Of a stretch of DNA of 64,000 bases, positions 15,799 to 23,978 are shown piece by piece; positions within the stretch are counted from its first letter, which is position 1, and every line of letters begins with the position of its first letter. This DNA comes from Streptomyces tibetensis (GTDB lineage: Bacteria; Actinomycetota; Actinomycetes; Streptomycetales; Streptomycetaceae). The position numbers were made by a program, and so were the translations under genes. The stretch is from the NCBI RefSeq assembly GCF_007655005.1, contig NZ_SZVW01000014.1, forward strand, positions 124,001-188,000. Reading direction: 5' to 3'. The notes under the pieces were generated by a model that ran no database searches, had not been told where the DNA came from, and worked only from the letters and a program-made list of their open reading frames with translations.

Positions 15799-17037
15799 TC
15801 ACAGCCGCACGATGATCAGCGCCGTGTCGTCGGTGGCGCCACCGGGTGGCAGCAACTCCGAGAGAACGGTGTCGGCGAGCGCTTCCGGGTCCTGGCCCCG
15901 ATGGTCGCGCAGGGCGTCGGCGAGCCGGCCCAGGCCTTTGTCGATGTCCTCGTGGCGCCGTTCGATCAGGCCGTCGGTGTAGAGCACGAGCGTGGCGCCC
16001 GTCGCGTACGTGGTCTCGGCCTGGGGTCTCGGGATCGGGTCCGGGCGGGCGTCGAGCGGGGTGTCCGTGGCCTGGTCGAGAAACTCCGTGCGGCCGTCGG
16101 CGTGGACGAGCACGGGTGGGGGATGGCCGGCGCTGCTGTACGTGATGAGGTGGCGGTCGCAGTCGATGAAGGTCGTGGCGGCGGTCGCCGACTCGGCCCC
16201 GTCGATGACGTGGGCGTAGCGGCCCAGCACGTCCAGGGCCTGGGCCGGCCCGTCGGCGACCCGGGAGGCGGCGCTGAGCGCACTGCGCAGCTGCCCCATC
16301 ACGCCGGCGGCCTCCAGCCCGTGCCCGACCACGTCGCCCACGGCCACGCCGATCCGGTCGCCGCCCACCAGATCGACCAGGTCGTACCAGTCACCGCACA
16401 CGTTGAGCGCGCCCACGGCGGGCCGGTACCGGACGGCGGCCGGGTGGTTGCGGACCTGCCGGGGCGCGGGAAGCATCGCCGCTTGGAGCGCCAGCGCCAC
16501 CTCCCTCTCCCGGGAGTGCGCCTGGCGCAGCCGCTCGTTGAGCTCCTGCAACTCACGAGCGCGGGTGTACAGCTCGGCCTCCAGCGTCCTCGCCCGGCTG
16601 CCCCGGTTCCCCGGGGAGCCGCCCCGGGCCCGGATCAGCTCCGTGACCTCCTCCACCCGGTGCAGGATCAGCACGACCTTGCCGTCCGAACCCAGCAGCG
16701 GCGCGTTCACCGGGCTCCAATAGCGCTTCTGCCACTCGCCGGGCCGCTCGGGGTCCTCGACGTCGTAGCGCTGCAGGGCCATGGCGTCGCGCTCCCCGGT
16801 GGCCAGGACGCGGTACAGCGAGGCCTCCAGATTGCGCATGCCCGTCGCGGCCGGGTCGTTCGGGTTGTCCGGGAAGACGTCGAACAGGTACTTGCCGACC
16901 AGCTGCTCCCGCGAGCGGCCGGAGACGCGGACGAACTCCTCGTTGACGTCCGCGTACACGAGCTCGGGTGTCAAGAGCGCCACCATGCCGGGCAGCGCCT
17001 TGAAAACCGCACCGTAGTCGATCGCCGTCTCCGCCAT
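15799..17037 (-). CDS. PAS domain-containing PP2C (SpoIIE-type) serine phosphatase
   Basis: A 412-residue cytoplasmic signalling protein. A PAS domain (residues ~8-140: DYGAVFKALPGMVALLTPEL, NPNDPAATGMRNLEASLYRVL) is followed by a linker helix likely to be coiled coil (LEAELYTRARELQELNERLRQ). A SpoIIE/RsbU phosphatase domain follows (~195-412), with metal-binding GDWYDL, VAVGDVVGHGLEAA and terminal DDTALIIVRL. Such enzymes dephosphorylate anti-anti-sigma factors. ATG 17037 is preceded by GTGAGG. The open frame continues upstream but without family sequence. Confidence 0.92.
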   Translation of the reverse strand: MAETAIDYGAVFKALPGMVALLTPELVYADVNEEFVRVSGRSREQLVGKYLFDVFPDNPNDPAATGMRNLEASLYRVLATGERDAMALQRYDVEDPERPGEWQKRYWSPVNAPLLGSDGKVVLILHRVEEVTELIRARGGSPGNRGSRARTLEAELYTRARELQELNERLRQAHSREREVALALQAAMLPAPRQVRNHPAAVRYRPAVGALNVCGDWYDLVDLVGGDRIGVAVGDVVGHGLEAAGVMGQLRSALSAASRVADGPAQALDVLGRYAHVIDGAESATAATTFIDCDRHLITYSSAGHPPPVLVHADGRTEFLDQATDTPLDARPDPIPRPQAETTYATGATLVLYTDGLIERRHEDIDKGLGRLADALRDHRGQDPEALADTVLSELLPPGGATDDTALIIVRL

Positions 17038-17102
17038 GGCTGCCGCCTCACCGCCGCCGGGGTCACACCAGTTTCGCACGGTATGGGCGAACCCCGGGCG
17101 TC

Positions 17103-19562
17103 TCACTCGGGACGATCGGCCAGGGACTGCTCGGCCCAGATGATCTTCCCCTCGGGAACGAACCGCGTGCCCCACCGCTGCGTGAGCTGGGAGACCAGCA
17201 ACAGGCCGCGCCCGCCCTCGTCCGTCGTCCGGGGATGGCGCAGATGAGGCGCGGTGGCCCCGCCGTCGAGGACCTCGCAGACCAGGGCGCGCTCCCTGAT
17301 CAGCCGGAGCCGGATGGACCCGGTGGCGTACCGGATGGCGTTGGTGACGAGCTCGCTCACCACCAGCTCCGTGGTGAAGGCCAGCTCCTCCAGGTCCCAG
17401 TGCGCGAGCTGCCGGGTGGCCGTGCGGCGGGCGTCGGCGACCACGGCCGGGTCCGACGGCAGGTCCCAGGCCGCGACCTGATCGCTGCCGAGACGTTTCG
17501 TCCGGGCCATCAGCAGGGCCACGTCGTCGTACGGGCGGGCCGGGACCAGCGCGTCGACCACGGACCGGCAGTACGACTCGAGCGGGCCCGTCCGCTCCAG
17601 GGCCCGGCGCAGCCGCTCCCGGCCCGCGTCGACGGCCCAGATCTCGCCCCGGGCCAGCAGCCCGTCGGTGTGCAGCGCGAGGGTGCTGCCCTCCGGCAGG
17701 GACAGCTCGACCGCCTCGAAGGGCGGGCCGCCCACGCCGAGCGGCGGTCCCTGCGGCAGTTCGACGAAGACGACCGAACCGTCGGGCCGTACCACGGCCG
17801 GGGCGGGATGCCCGGCCGCGGCCAGCGCGCACCCCCCGTCGACCGGGTCGTAGACGACGTACAGACAACCGGAGCCCACGCCCTGCGTGCCCGCGGAGCC
17901 CATCGTCCCGGGCTCCGCGCCCTCCTCCCGCGCCGAACGCGCCACCAGGTCGTCGAGGTGCGCCAGCACCTCCGCGGGCGGCAGGTCCAGGGCCGCCAGG
18001 GTCCGCACGGCGGTCCGCAACTGCCCCATGGCCGCGGCGGCGTCGATGCCGTGCCCCGGCACCTCACCCACGACCAGCGCCACACGCGCCCCCGACAGCG
18101 GGATGAGGTCGTACCAGTCGCCGCCGAGACCGGTCAGCTCGTCCGCCGGCCGGTAGCACGCGGACACCTCGACGGCGTCCTGGTCGGGCAGGCGGTGGGG
18201 GAGCAGACTGCGCTGCAGGACGAGCGCGGCGTCCCGTTCGCGGGTGTAGCGGCGGGCGTTGTCCACGCAGACGCCCGCGCGGGCGACGAGGTCCTCGGCC
18301 AGCCGCAGGTCCTCCTCGTCGAAGTGCTCCCGGTTCTCGCGCCGGTAGAAGGTCGTGATGCCCAGGGTGATGCCGCGCGAGCGGATCGGCACGGTCATCA
18401 CGCTGTGCAGGCCCAGCTCCCGGAACGTCGCCCGGCGGCCGCTCGGGGTCCTCGTGGTCCAGTCCCGGGTCAGCGGGTCGAGTCGCTCGGTGCGCCAGGA
18501 CCGTCCCGTGGCCAGACAGCGGAAGGGCGGCGTTCCGGCCCGGAAGGCCACCCCCTCGCCGATCTCGATGACGGCCTCCACGAGATCGTCCTGCGCGGAC
18601 CGGTAGCCGGCGCGGCGCAGTTCCACCGGTTCCTCCGAGTCCGCGAGCGGCCCGGGTACCGGCTCGCCGCCCCGCAGCACCGACTCCAGCAGGTCGACGG
18701 TGACGAAGTCGGCCAGCCCCGGCACGGCCACGTCCGCCAGCTCCTGCGCGGTGCGCGTGAGGTCCAGGCTGCGGCCGATGCTCTGGCCCGCCCGGTCGAG
18801 CAGCGCCAGCCGCTGTCGCGCACGGTGCCGCTCGGTCATGTCCACGACCGTGTAGTACACGCCGATCGGATGGCCCCGGTCGTCCTCGAGCCGGGTGAAC
18901 GACAGCATGTGCGCCGTCTCGCGCAGCGGGGCCGAGCGCACGTGGCCCACGTGCTCGTAGCCGATCACCGGCTCGCCGGTCTCCAGCACGTGCCGCATCT
19001 GCGCCTCGACCGCCTGGGCGTCCATGCCCGGCTGCACGTCCGCGAAGCGCAGCCCGAGCCGGCGCGCCGCCGGACCGCCGCCGAACTGCTCCAGGGCGGC
19101 GTTCGACCACACGAAGCGCAGGTCCGTGTCCACGATCGCGATACCGACCGGGGCGCCCGCCGCCATCTGCTCCAGGACCGTGCGGCTCATGTCCCAGCCG
19201 GGGGCGTCGGACAGCTCCGACAGGAGCAGCAGCCAGCGGGCGCCGCCCTGCGCCTCCTCGGCCGTGGTGATCCGGGTCGCGACCTTCACCGGCCGCCCGT
19301 CCCTGCGGCGGGCCGTCAGCAGTCCCGTCCAGCCGCCGTCCCTGCGGCACCGCTCGACCAGGTCCGGTACGCGCTGTGCGTCCTCGGCGGCCAGCAGGTC
19401 GGCCAGCTTCCTGCCGACCGCCTCGGCAGCCGGGTACGCCAGCAGCCGCCGGGCAGCGTCGGTCCAGCCCGTCACCACGCCCTGTGGATCGAGCAACAGG
19501 GGCGCCGCGTCGGCCACATCGAACCGCTGCCGGGCAACGCCGTACACCTCGTCTGCGCCCAC
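17103..19562 (-). CDS. Multidomain PAS-PAS-GAF-SpoIIE phosphatase-HATPase signalling protein
   Basis: An 819-residue protein combining sensing, phosphatase and kinase-like domains. Approximate order: PAS1 (20-120, PLLLDPQGVVTGWTDAARRL), PAS2 (145-260, GIAIVDTDLRFVWSNAALEQ), GAF (270-445), SpoIIE phosphatase (455-675, GGDWYDLIPLSGARVALVVG), and a C-terminal RsbW-like HATPase (690-819, ELVVSELVTNAIRYATGS, DEGGRGLLLVSQL). Such fusions can both dephosphorylate an anti-anti-sigma factor and act as its kinase. GTG 19562 follows GAGAGG by 6 bases. It lies 65 bp upstream of the second phosphatase gene. Confidence 0.92.
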   Translation of the reverse strand: MGADEVYGVARQRFDVADAAPLLLDPQGVVTGWTDAARRLLAYPAAEAVGRKLADLLAAEDAQRVPDLVERCRRDGGWTGLLTARRRDGRPVKVATRITTAEEAQGGARWLLLLSELSDAPGWDMSRTVLEQMAAGAPVGIAIVDTDLRFVWSNAALEQFGGGPAARRLGLRFADVQPGMDAQAVEAQMRHVLETGEPVIGYEHVGHVRSAPLRETAHMLSFTRLEDDRGHPIGVYYTVVDMTERHRARQRLALLDRAGQSIGRSLDLTRTAQELADVAVPGLADFVTVDLLESVLRGGEPVPGPLADSEEPVELRRAGYRSAQDDLVEAVIEIGEGVAFRAGTPPFRCLATGRSWRTERLDPLTRDWTTRTPSGRRATFRELGLHSVMTVPIRSRGITLGITTFYRRENREHFDEEDLRLAEDLVARAGVCVDNARRYTRERDAALVLQRSLLPHRLPDQDAVEVSACYRPADELTGLGGDWYDLIPLSGARVALVVGEVPGHGIDAAAAMGQLRTAVRTLAALDLPPAEVLAHLDDLVARSAREEGAEPGTMGSAGTQGVGSGCLYVVYDPVDGGCALAAAGHPAPAVVRPDGSVVFVELPQGPPLGVGGPPFEAVELSLPEGSTLALHTDGLLARGEIWAVDAGRERLRRALERTGPLESYCRSVVDALVPARPYDDVALLMARTKRLGSDQVAAWDLPSDPAVVADARRTATRQLAHWDLEELAFTTELVVSELVTNAIRYATGSIRLRLIRERALVCEVLDGGATAPHLRHPRTTDEGGRGLLLVSQLTQRWGTRFVPEGKIIWAEQSLADRPE

Positions 19563-19800
19563 GGCCGACCTCTCTGTCGCTGAGAGTGGTCTACCACCTC
19601 TTGCCTCAATCTTCACCCTTCCGGCGACGCGGGGCGGCTTGTGCGGGGCCGGTCGGGGCCCCGTGCCGGACGCACTGGGGGGCGGCCCGGATGCCGGATG
19701 GAGGGTGGCGGCCGCCCCGGGGACAGGCACGCCGGCCCGGTTCCGTCCGCGCGGCGAAAGGCCCGGTTGACGCGGGGACGAGGGCGGACGGCCCAGCTCG

Positions 19801-19904
19801 GGCCGTCGCCCTGCCTGTGTGGCTTGGGCCGTCGCCCTGCCTGTGTGGTTTGGGCCGTCGCCCTGCCTGTGTGGCTTGGGCCGTCGCCCTGCCCCTGCGG
19901 CTCG
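19801..19904. repeat. Four tandem 26-bp repeats in a 366-bp intergenic region
   Basis: Units at 19801, 19827, 19853 and 19879 follow GGCCGTCGCCCTGCCTGTGT plus GGCTTG; the first three differ by at most one base, the fourth by three, and a degenerate fifth unit follows. The array occupies the 3' side of rocD and upstream side of the phosphatase gene (19563-19928). Nothing else was recognised in this gap. Confidence 0.85.
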
Positions 19905-19928
19905 GTCCGCCGCCCCGCCCCTGTGACC

Positions 19929-21209
19929 TCAGCCCCCTTGTTCCAGTGCCTTCTCCAGTGCCCCGAGGGCCTCCGTCAGCTCCTCGCCCGTGATGGTGAG
20001 CGGTGGGGCCAGGCGGATCGTCGAGCCGTGGGTGTCCTTCGCCAGGACCCCCTGTCGCATCAGGCGTTCGCTGATCTCGCGGCCGGTGCCGAGTGCGGGG
20101 TCGACGTCGACGCCCGCCCACAACCCGCGCGAGCGGAAGCCGACGACGCCCCTGCCGACCAGCCCCGTCAGACCGTCGCGCAGGATCGCGCCCAGCTCGG
20201 CCGCACGGCGCTGGAACTCGCCCGTCTCCAGCAGCTCCACCACCGCCGTACCGACCGCCGCCGCCAGCGGATTGCCGCCGAACGTCGAGCCGTGCTCACC
20301 CGGGTGCAGCACCCCGAGCACCTCCCGGCGCCCGACCACCGCCGACACCGGCACGATGCCACCGCCCAGCGCCTTGCCCAGCAGCAGCACGTCCGGCACC
20401 ACCGGCTCGTGCTCCACCGCCAGCGTCCGGCCCGTACGGCCGAGCCCGGACTGGATCTCGTCCGCGATGAACAGGCAGCCCTTGCGGCGGGTCAGCTCCC
20501 GCACGCCGGCCAGATAGCCCTCGTCCGGGATGATCACCCCCGCCTCGCCCTGGATCGGCTCGATCAGCACCGCCGCCGTCGTCTCGTCGACCGCGGCCTC
20601 CATCGCGGCCAGGTCGTTGTAGGGCACCACCCGGAACCCCGGGGTGAACGGACCGAAGCCCGCCCGGGCCGTCTCGTCGGTGGAGAAGCTGACGATCGTC
20701 GTCGTACGCCCGTGGAAGTTGTCCGCCGCGACCACGATCGTCGCCCGGTCGGCCGGTACGCCCTTGACGTCGTAGGCCCACTTGCGGGCCACCTTCACCC
20801 CGCTCTCCACCGCCTCCGCGCCGGTGTTCATGGGCAGCACCATGTCCATACCGGTCAGCGCCGCCAGCCGCTCCGCGAACTCGGCGAGCCGGTCGTTGTG
20901 GAAGGCGCGCGAGGTGAGCGTCAGCCGGTCCAGCTGCCGGTGGGCCGCCTCGATCAGCGCCGGGTGCCGGTGGCCGAAGTTGAGGGCCGAGTAGCCGGCC
21001 AGCATGTCGAGGTAGCGCCGCCCCTCCACGTCCTCCACCCAGGTGCCCTCGGCCCGGGCGACGACCACCGGCAGCGGGTGGTAGTTGTGCGCGAGGACCG
21101 GCTCCTCCGCGCGGATCAGCTCCTGCGAGCCACGCGTCTCCTGCGCGTCACGGGCCTCCCGCGGGCCACGGGCTCCCTGCGGGTCCTCGGTGCGGACGGG
21201 TGCGGTCAT
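19929..21209 (-). CDS. rocD: Ornithine aminotransferase (PLP class III)
   Basis: A 426-residue class-III aminotransferase that converts ornithine plus 2-oxoglutarate to glutamate semialdehyde and glutamate. Key blocks are MLAGYSALNFGHRHPAL, MNTGAEAVESGVKVARKWAY, ADNFHGRTTTIVSFS, FIADEIQSGLGRTG (PLP aspartate) and LLGKALGGG with the Schiff-base lysine. The N-terminal ~25 residues (REARDAQETRGSQE) are a low-complexity extension. ATG 21209 overlaps the stop of ddaH (ATGA), with GGGAGAT upstream, so both are one transcription unit for arginine or ornithine breakdown. Confidence 0.94.
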   Translation of the reverse strand: MTAPVRTEDPQGARGPREARDAQETRGSQELIRAEEPVLAHNYHPLPVVVARAEGTWVEDVEGRRYLDMLAGYSALNFGHRHPALIEAAHRQLDRLTLTSRAFHNDRLAEFAERLAALTGMDMVLPMNTGAEAVESGVKVARKWAYDVKGVPADRATIVVAADNFHGRTTTIVSFSTDETARAGFGPFTPGFRVVPYNDLAAMEAAVDETTAAVLIEPIQGEAGVIIPDEGYLAGVRELTRRKGCLFIADEIQSGLGRTGRTLAVEHEPVVPDVLLLGKALGGGIVPVSAVVGRREVLGVLHPGEHGSTFGGNPLAAAVGTAVVELLETGEFQRRAAELGAILRDGLTGLVGRGVVGFRSRGLWAGVDVDPALGTGREISERLMRQGVLAKDTHGSTIRLAPPLTITGEELTEALGALEKALEQGG

Positions 21210-22036
21210 GAGCGGATCTCCCGGATCTCCTGGGTGCAGCACTTGATGCCGCCACCGGCCTTGTGGAACTCGGACAGGTCGACGGGGACGGGGACGTAAC
21301 CGCGGTCGGCCAGTTGCCCGGCCAGGCTCGTCGCCCCCGGTGAGATGAACACGTGGCGCCCGTCGGAGACGGAGTTGAGCCCGAACGCCATCGCGTCCTC
21401 GCGGGTGGCGAGCACCGCGTCCGGGTACAGCCGGGCCAGCACCTCACGGCTGCCCGGCGAGAACGCCTCGGGGTAGTAGGCGATGTTCCCCTCGTGCCCC
21501 TCGTCGAGGACGAACAGCGCCGTGTCCAGGTGGTAGAAGTACGGATCCACCAGCTTCAGGCCGATCACCGGCGTCCCGAAGTACTCCTGCACCTCGCTGT
21601 GGGCCTCCCGGATCGTCCGGAAACCCGTCCCGGCCAGGATCCAGCGGCCGGCCGGCACCAGGTCGCCCTCGCCCTCGCACACCGACTCGGGGTGGTAGAC
21701 GTCGTAGCCCTCCGTCTTGAACCACGCCTCGTACGGCACGGACTCGGGACGTCGCTCGGGCGCGTGGAAGAGCGAGCCGAAGACGCGGCCGTCGACGACG
21801 ACCGCCGCGTTCGCGGCGAAAACCATGTCGGGCAGGCCGGGAACGGGTTTCACACTGTCCACGGTATGGCCGTGGACACGGTAGGTGTCGACCAGCGCCT
21901 GCCACTGGTCCAAGGCGCGGATGACGTCGACGGGTTCGTCGGGATGCATCCACGGGTTGATCGCGTACTGCACGGCGAAGTGTCTGGGTTCGCAGACGAG
22001 GTAGCGCCGCCGGCGCGGCACACGGGAGTCGGGCAC
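21206..22036 (-). CDS. ddaH: Dimethylarginine dimethylaminohydrolase / guanidino-modifying enzyme
   Basis: A 276-residue member of the amidinotransferase/DDAH fold. It has NPWMHPDEPVDVIRALDQW, GLPDMVFAANAAVVVDGRVF, EGEGDLVPAG, the catalytic-histidine block VDPYFYHLDTALFVL, and a C-terminal GGGIKCCTQEIR with the nucleophilic cysteine at 266 or 267. The expected reaction converts dimethylarginine to citrulline and dimethylamine; related hydrolases act on arginine. GTG 22036 is preceded by GGAGGGA. Its pairing with rocD and an Lrp gene supports arginine-derived nitrogen metabolism. Confidence 0.88.
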   Translation of the reverse strand: MPDSRVPRRRRYLVCEPRHFAVQYAINPWMHPDEPVDVIRALDQWQALVDTYRVHGHTVDSVKPVPGLPDMVFAANAAVVVDGRVFGSLFHAPERRPESVPYEAWFKTEGYDVYHPESVCEGEGDLVPAGRWILAGTGFRTIREAHSEVQEYFGTPVIGLKLVDPYFYHLDTALFVLDEGHEGNIAYYPEAFSPGSREVLARLYPDAVLATREDAMAFGLNSVSDGRHVFISPGATSLAGQLADRGYVPVPVDLSEFHKAGGGIKCCTQEIREIRS

Positions 22037-22162
22037 AGAGGGGTCCCTCCGCTTCCTCACGGTGTGTGACAGGGTGTTGACACAACGGTAGGAACCGGGG
22101 GTGGTGCCCGACAAGAAACAAAGGTTGCGCGTTGACGCAGGAACGCTGCGTCTTCCAGCCGC

Positions 22163-22678
22163 TCAGCGCACGTCTGCTGCGTCGCCGGGAACCCCTTCCG
22201 GGGCCGGTTGACTCGCCCCCGCCTCCGGGCTCTCCGGCAGCAGATGGGACAGCACCATCACGCTGATCGTCTTCCGGATGAACGGCTCCTGCCGGATGCG
22301 CTCCAGCACCTCCTCGAAGTGCTCCACGTCCCGCGCCCGCACGTGCAGCAGCGCGTCCGCGCCGCCGGTCACGGTCATCGCCGCGGCGATCTCCGGGTAG
22401 TCGCGCACCACCTCGGCCAGCCGCCGCGGCGGGGCGGCGCCCTCGCAGTACACCTCGACGTAGGCCTCCGTGCGCCACCCGAGCGCCGACGGCTTCACCG
22501 TCGCGGAGAAGCCGGTGATCACGCCCGTCTCGCGCAACCGGTCGACCCGCCGCTTGACCGCCGTGGCCGACAGCCCGATCGCCGTGCCGATCTCGGCGAA
22601 CGACGTCCGCGCGTTCGCCATCAACGCGGTGATGATCTTCCGGTCGAGTTCGTCGAACGGCGTGGACCTGCTGTTCAT
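22163..22678 (-). CDS. Lrp/AsnC-family transcriptional regulator
   Basis: A 171-residue feast/famine regulator. The N-terminal helix-turn-helix spans residues ~8-60 (FDELDRKIITALMANARTSF, AEIGTAIGLSATAVKRRVDRL). The RAM/AsnC ligand domain follows (AYVEVYCEGAAPPRRLAEVV, MTVTGGADALLHVRARDVEHF). An acidic, proline-rich tail (~25 residues) is extra. It is encoded 126 bp upstream of ddaH-rocD on the same strand, making it their likely regulator with an amino acid as effector. ATG 22678 lacks a clear Shine-Dalgarno. Confidence 0.9.
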   Translation of the reverse strand: MNSRSTPFDELDRKIITALMANARTSFAEIGTAIGLSATAVKRRVDRLRETGVITGFSATVKPSALGWRTEAYVEVYCEGAAPPRRLAEVVRDYPEIAAAMTVTGGADALLHVRARDVEHFEEVLERIRQEPFIRKTISVMVLSHLLPESPEAGASQPAPEGVPGDAADVR

Positions 22679-22800
22679 GCGGGCACTGTATCCACCGGCA
22701 CCCCGGCCCGCGCCCGGCCCGACGCGAGCACCGCATCCAGCGGATACGTCCACCCCCGGCACATGTCCAGACGTACGGATCACCCCTACACTCCGGGTTC

Positions 22801-23550
22801 ATGCTGCGCGCCCTGGCTGTCGACGACGAACGCCCCTCCCTGGAGGAGTTGCTGTACCTGCTGCACGCCGACCCCCGCATCGGCAGCGCGGAGGGTGCCG
22901 GCGACGCCACCGAGGCGCTGCGCCGCATGAACCGCGCGCTGGAGTCCGGCCCGGGCGGGCCCGAGGCCATCGACGTCGTCTTCCTCGACATCCAGATGCC
23001 CGGCCTCGACGGTCTCGACCTCGCCCGGCTGCTCACCGGCTTCGCCCGGCCGCCCCTGGTCGTGTTCGTCACCGCCCACGAGGACTTCGCCGTGCAGGCC
23101 TTCGACCTCAAGGCCGTCGACTACGTCCTCAAACCGGTCCGCAAGGAACGCCTCGCCGAAGCCGTCCGCCGGGCCGCGGAACTGCGCGGCGCCGCCCCGC
23201 GCATCCCCGTGCACGAACCCGACCCGGACCACATACCCGTAGAACTCGGCGGCGTGACCCGCTTCGTCGCCGTCGACGACATCACCCACGTCGAGGCCCA
23301 GGGCGACTACGCCCGTCTGCACACCGACAAGGGCAGCCACCTGGTGCGCATCCCGCTGTCCACCCTGGAGGAGCGCTGGCGCACCCGCGGCTTCGTCCGC
23401 ATCCACCGCCGCCACCTCGTCGCCCTGCACCACATCGGCGAACTCCGCCTCGACGCGGGCACCGTCAGCGTCCTCGTCGGCTCCGAGGAACTCCAGGTCA
23501 GCCGGCGCCACACGCGCGAACTGCGCGACCTGCTCATGCGGAGGCCGTGA
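22801..23550 (+). CDS. LytTR-family response regulator
   Basis: A 249-residue two-component regulator. The receiver domain (1-~125) has the acidic pocket at VDDERPS, the phosphoacceptor in VVFLDIQMPGLDG, and VTAHEDFAVQAFDLKAVDYVLKP. A LytTR DNA-binding domain (~150-249) has DDITHVEAQGDYARLHT and FVRIHRRHLVALHHI. The partner kinase is most likely the LytS-type protein at 25688-26902 in the same operon. The two genes between them suggest the system senses or controls transport by the symporter. Confidence 0.94.
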   Translation: MLRALAVDDERPSLEELLYLLHADPRIGSAEGAGDATEALRRMNRALESGPGGPEAIDVVFLDIQMPGLDGLDLARLLTGFARPPLVVFVTAHEDFAVQAFDLKAVDYVLKPVRKERLAEAVRRAAELRGAAPRIPVHEPDPDHIPVELGGVTRFVAVDDITHVEAQGDYARLHTDKGSHLVRIPLSTLEERWRTRGFVRIHRRHLVALHHIGELRLDAGTVSVLVGSEELQVSRRHTRELRDLLMRRP

Positions 23551-23951
23551 CCGTGCCCCAGGACCACACCGAACGCCGCGTCGTCGTGACCGGCCCGCCG
23601 CGGCAGACCCTTCCCCACGCCCGGCTTCGCTCGCGCGGGCGGTACCCGCAGGCATCCTCCGGCCCTTACCGTCCGCGCACCGAGATCGACGAGCAGACCA
23701 CCCTCGGCCACACCTACGTCCGCTCCCTGATGCGCACCCAACTGCGCGCCGCCCTCACCGTGTTCGCGGTCCTCGGCCTGCTCGTCGGCCCGCTCCCGCT
23801 GCTCTTCGCGGCGATGCCCGACACCCGGCGCCTGGAATGGGCCGTCCTCGGCTTCGGCCTCTACGTCCCGCTGGTACTGCTCGCCCGCTGGTACGTCCGC
23901 CGCGCCGAACGCAACGAACGCGACTTCGTACGCCTCGTCGAAGACCGCTGA
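23547..23951 (+). CDS. Small two-helix membrane protein accompanying the symporter (DUF485-like)
   Basis: A 134-residue protein starting at GTG 23547 within the regulator stop (GTGA); GTG 23553 is an alternative. The N-terminal ~65 residues are polar. Two transmembrane helices follow (LTVFAVLGLLVGPLPLLF and WAVLGFGLYVPLVLLARWYV), then a charged end. The RSLMRTQLRAAL/WYVRRAERNERDFVRL pattern recalls DUF485 proteins, which accompany ActP-type acetate symporters. Family assignment is tentative, but position before a symporter gene fits an accessory role. Confidence 0.75.
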   Translation: MTVPQDHTERRVVVTGPPRQTLPHARLRSRGRYPQASSGPYRPRTEIDEQTTLGHTYVRSLMRTQLRAALTVFAVLGLLVGPLPLLFAAMPDTRRLEWAVLGFGLYVPLVLLARWYVRRAERNERDFVRLVEDR

Positions 23952-23978
23952 AGTCCCACCGATGAACTCCGGCCCGTG

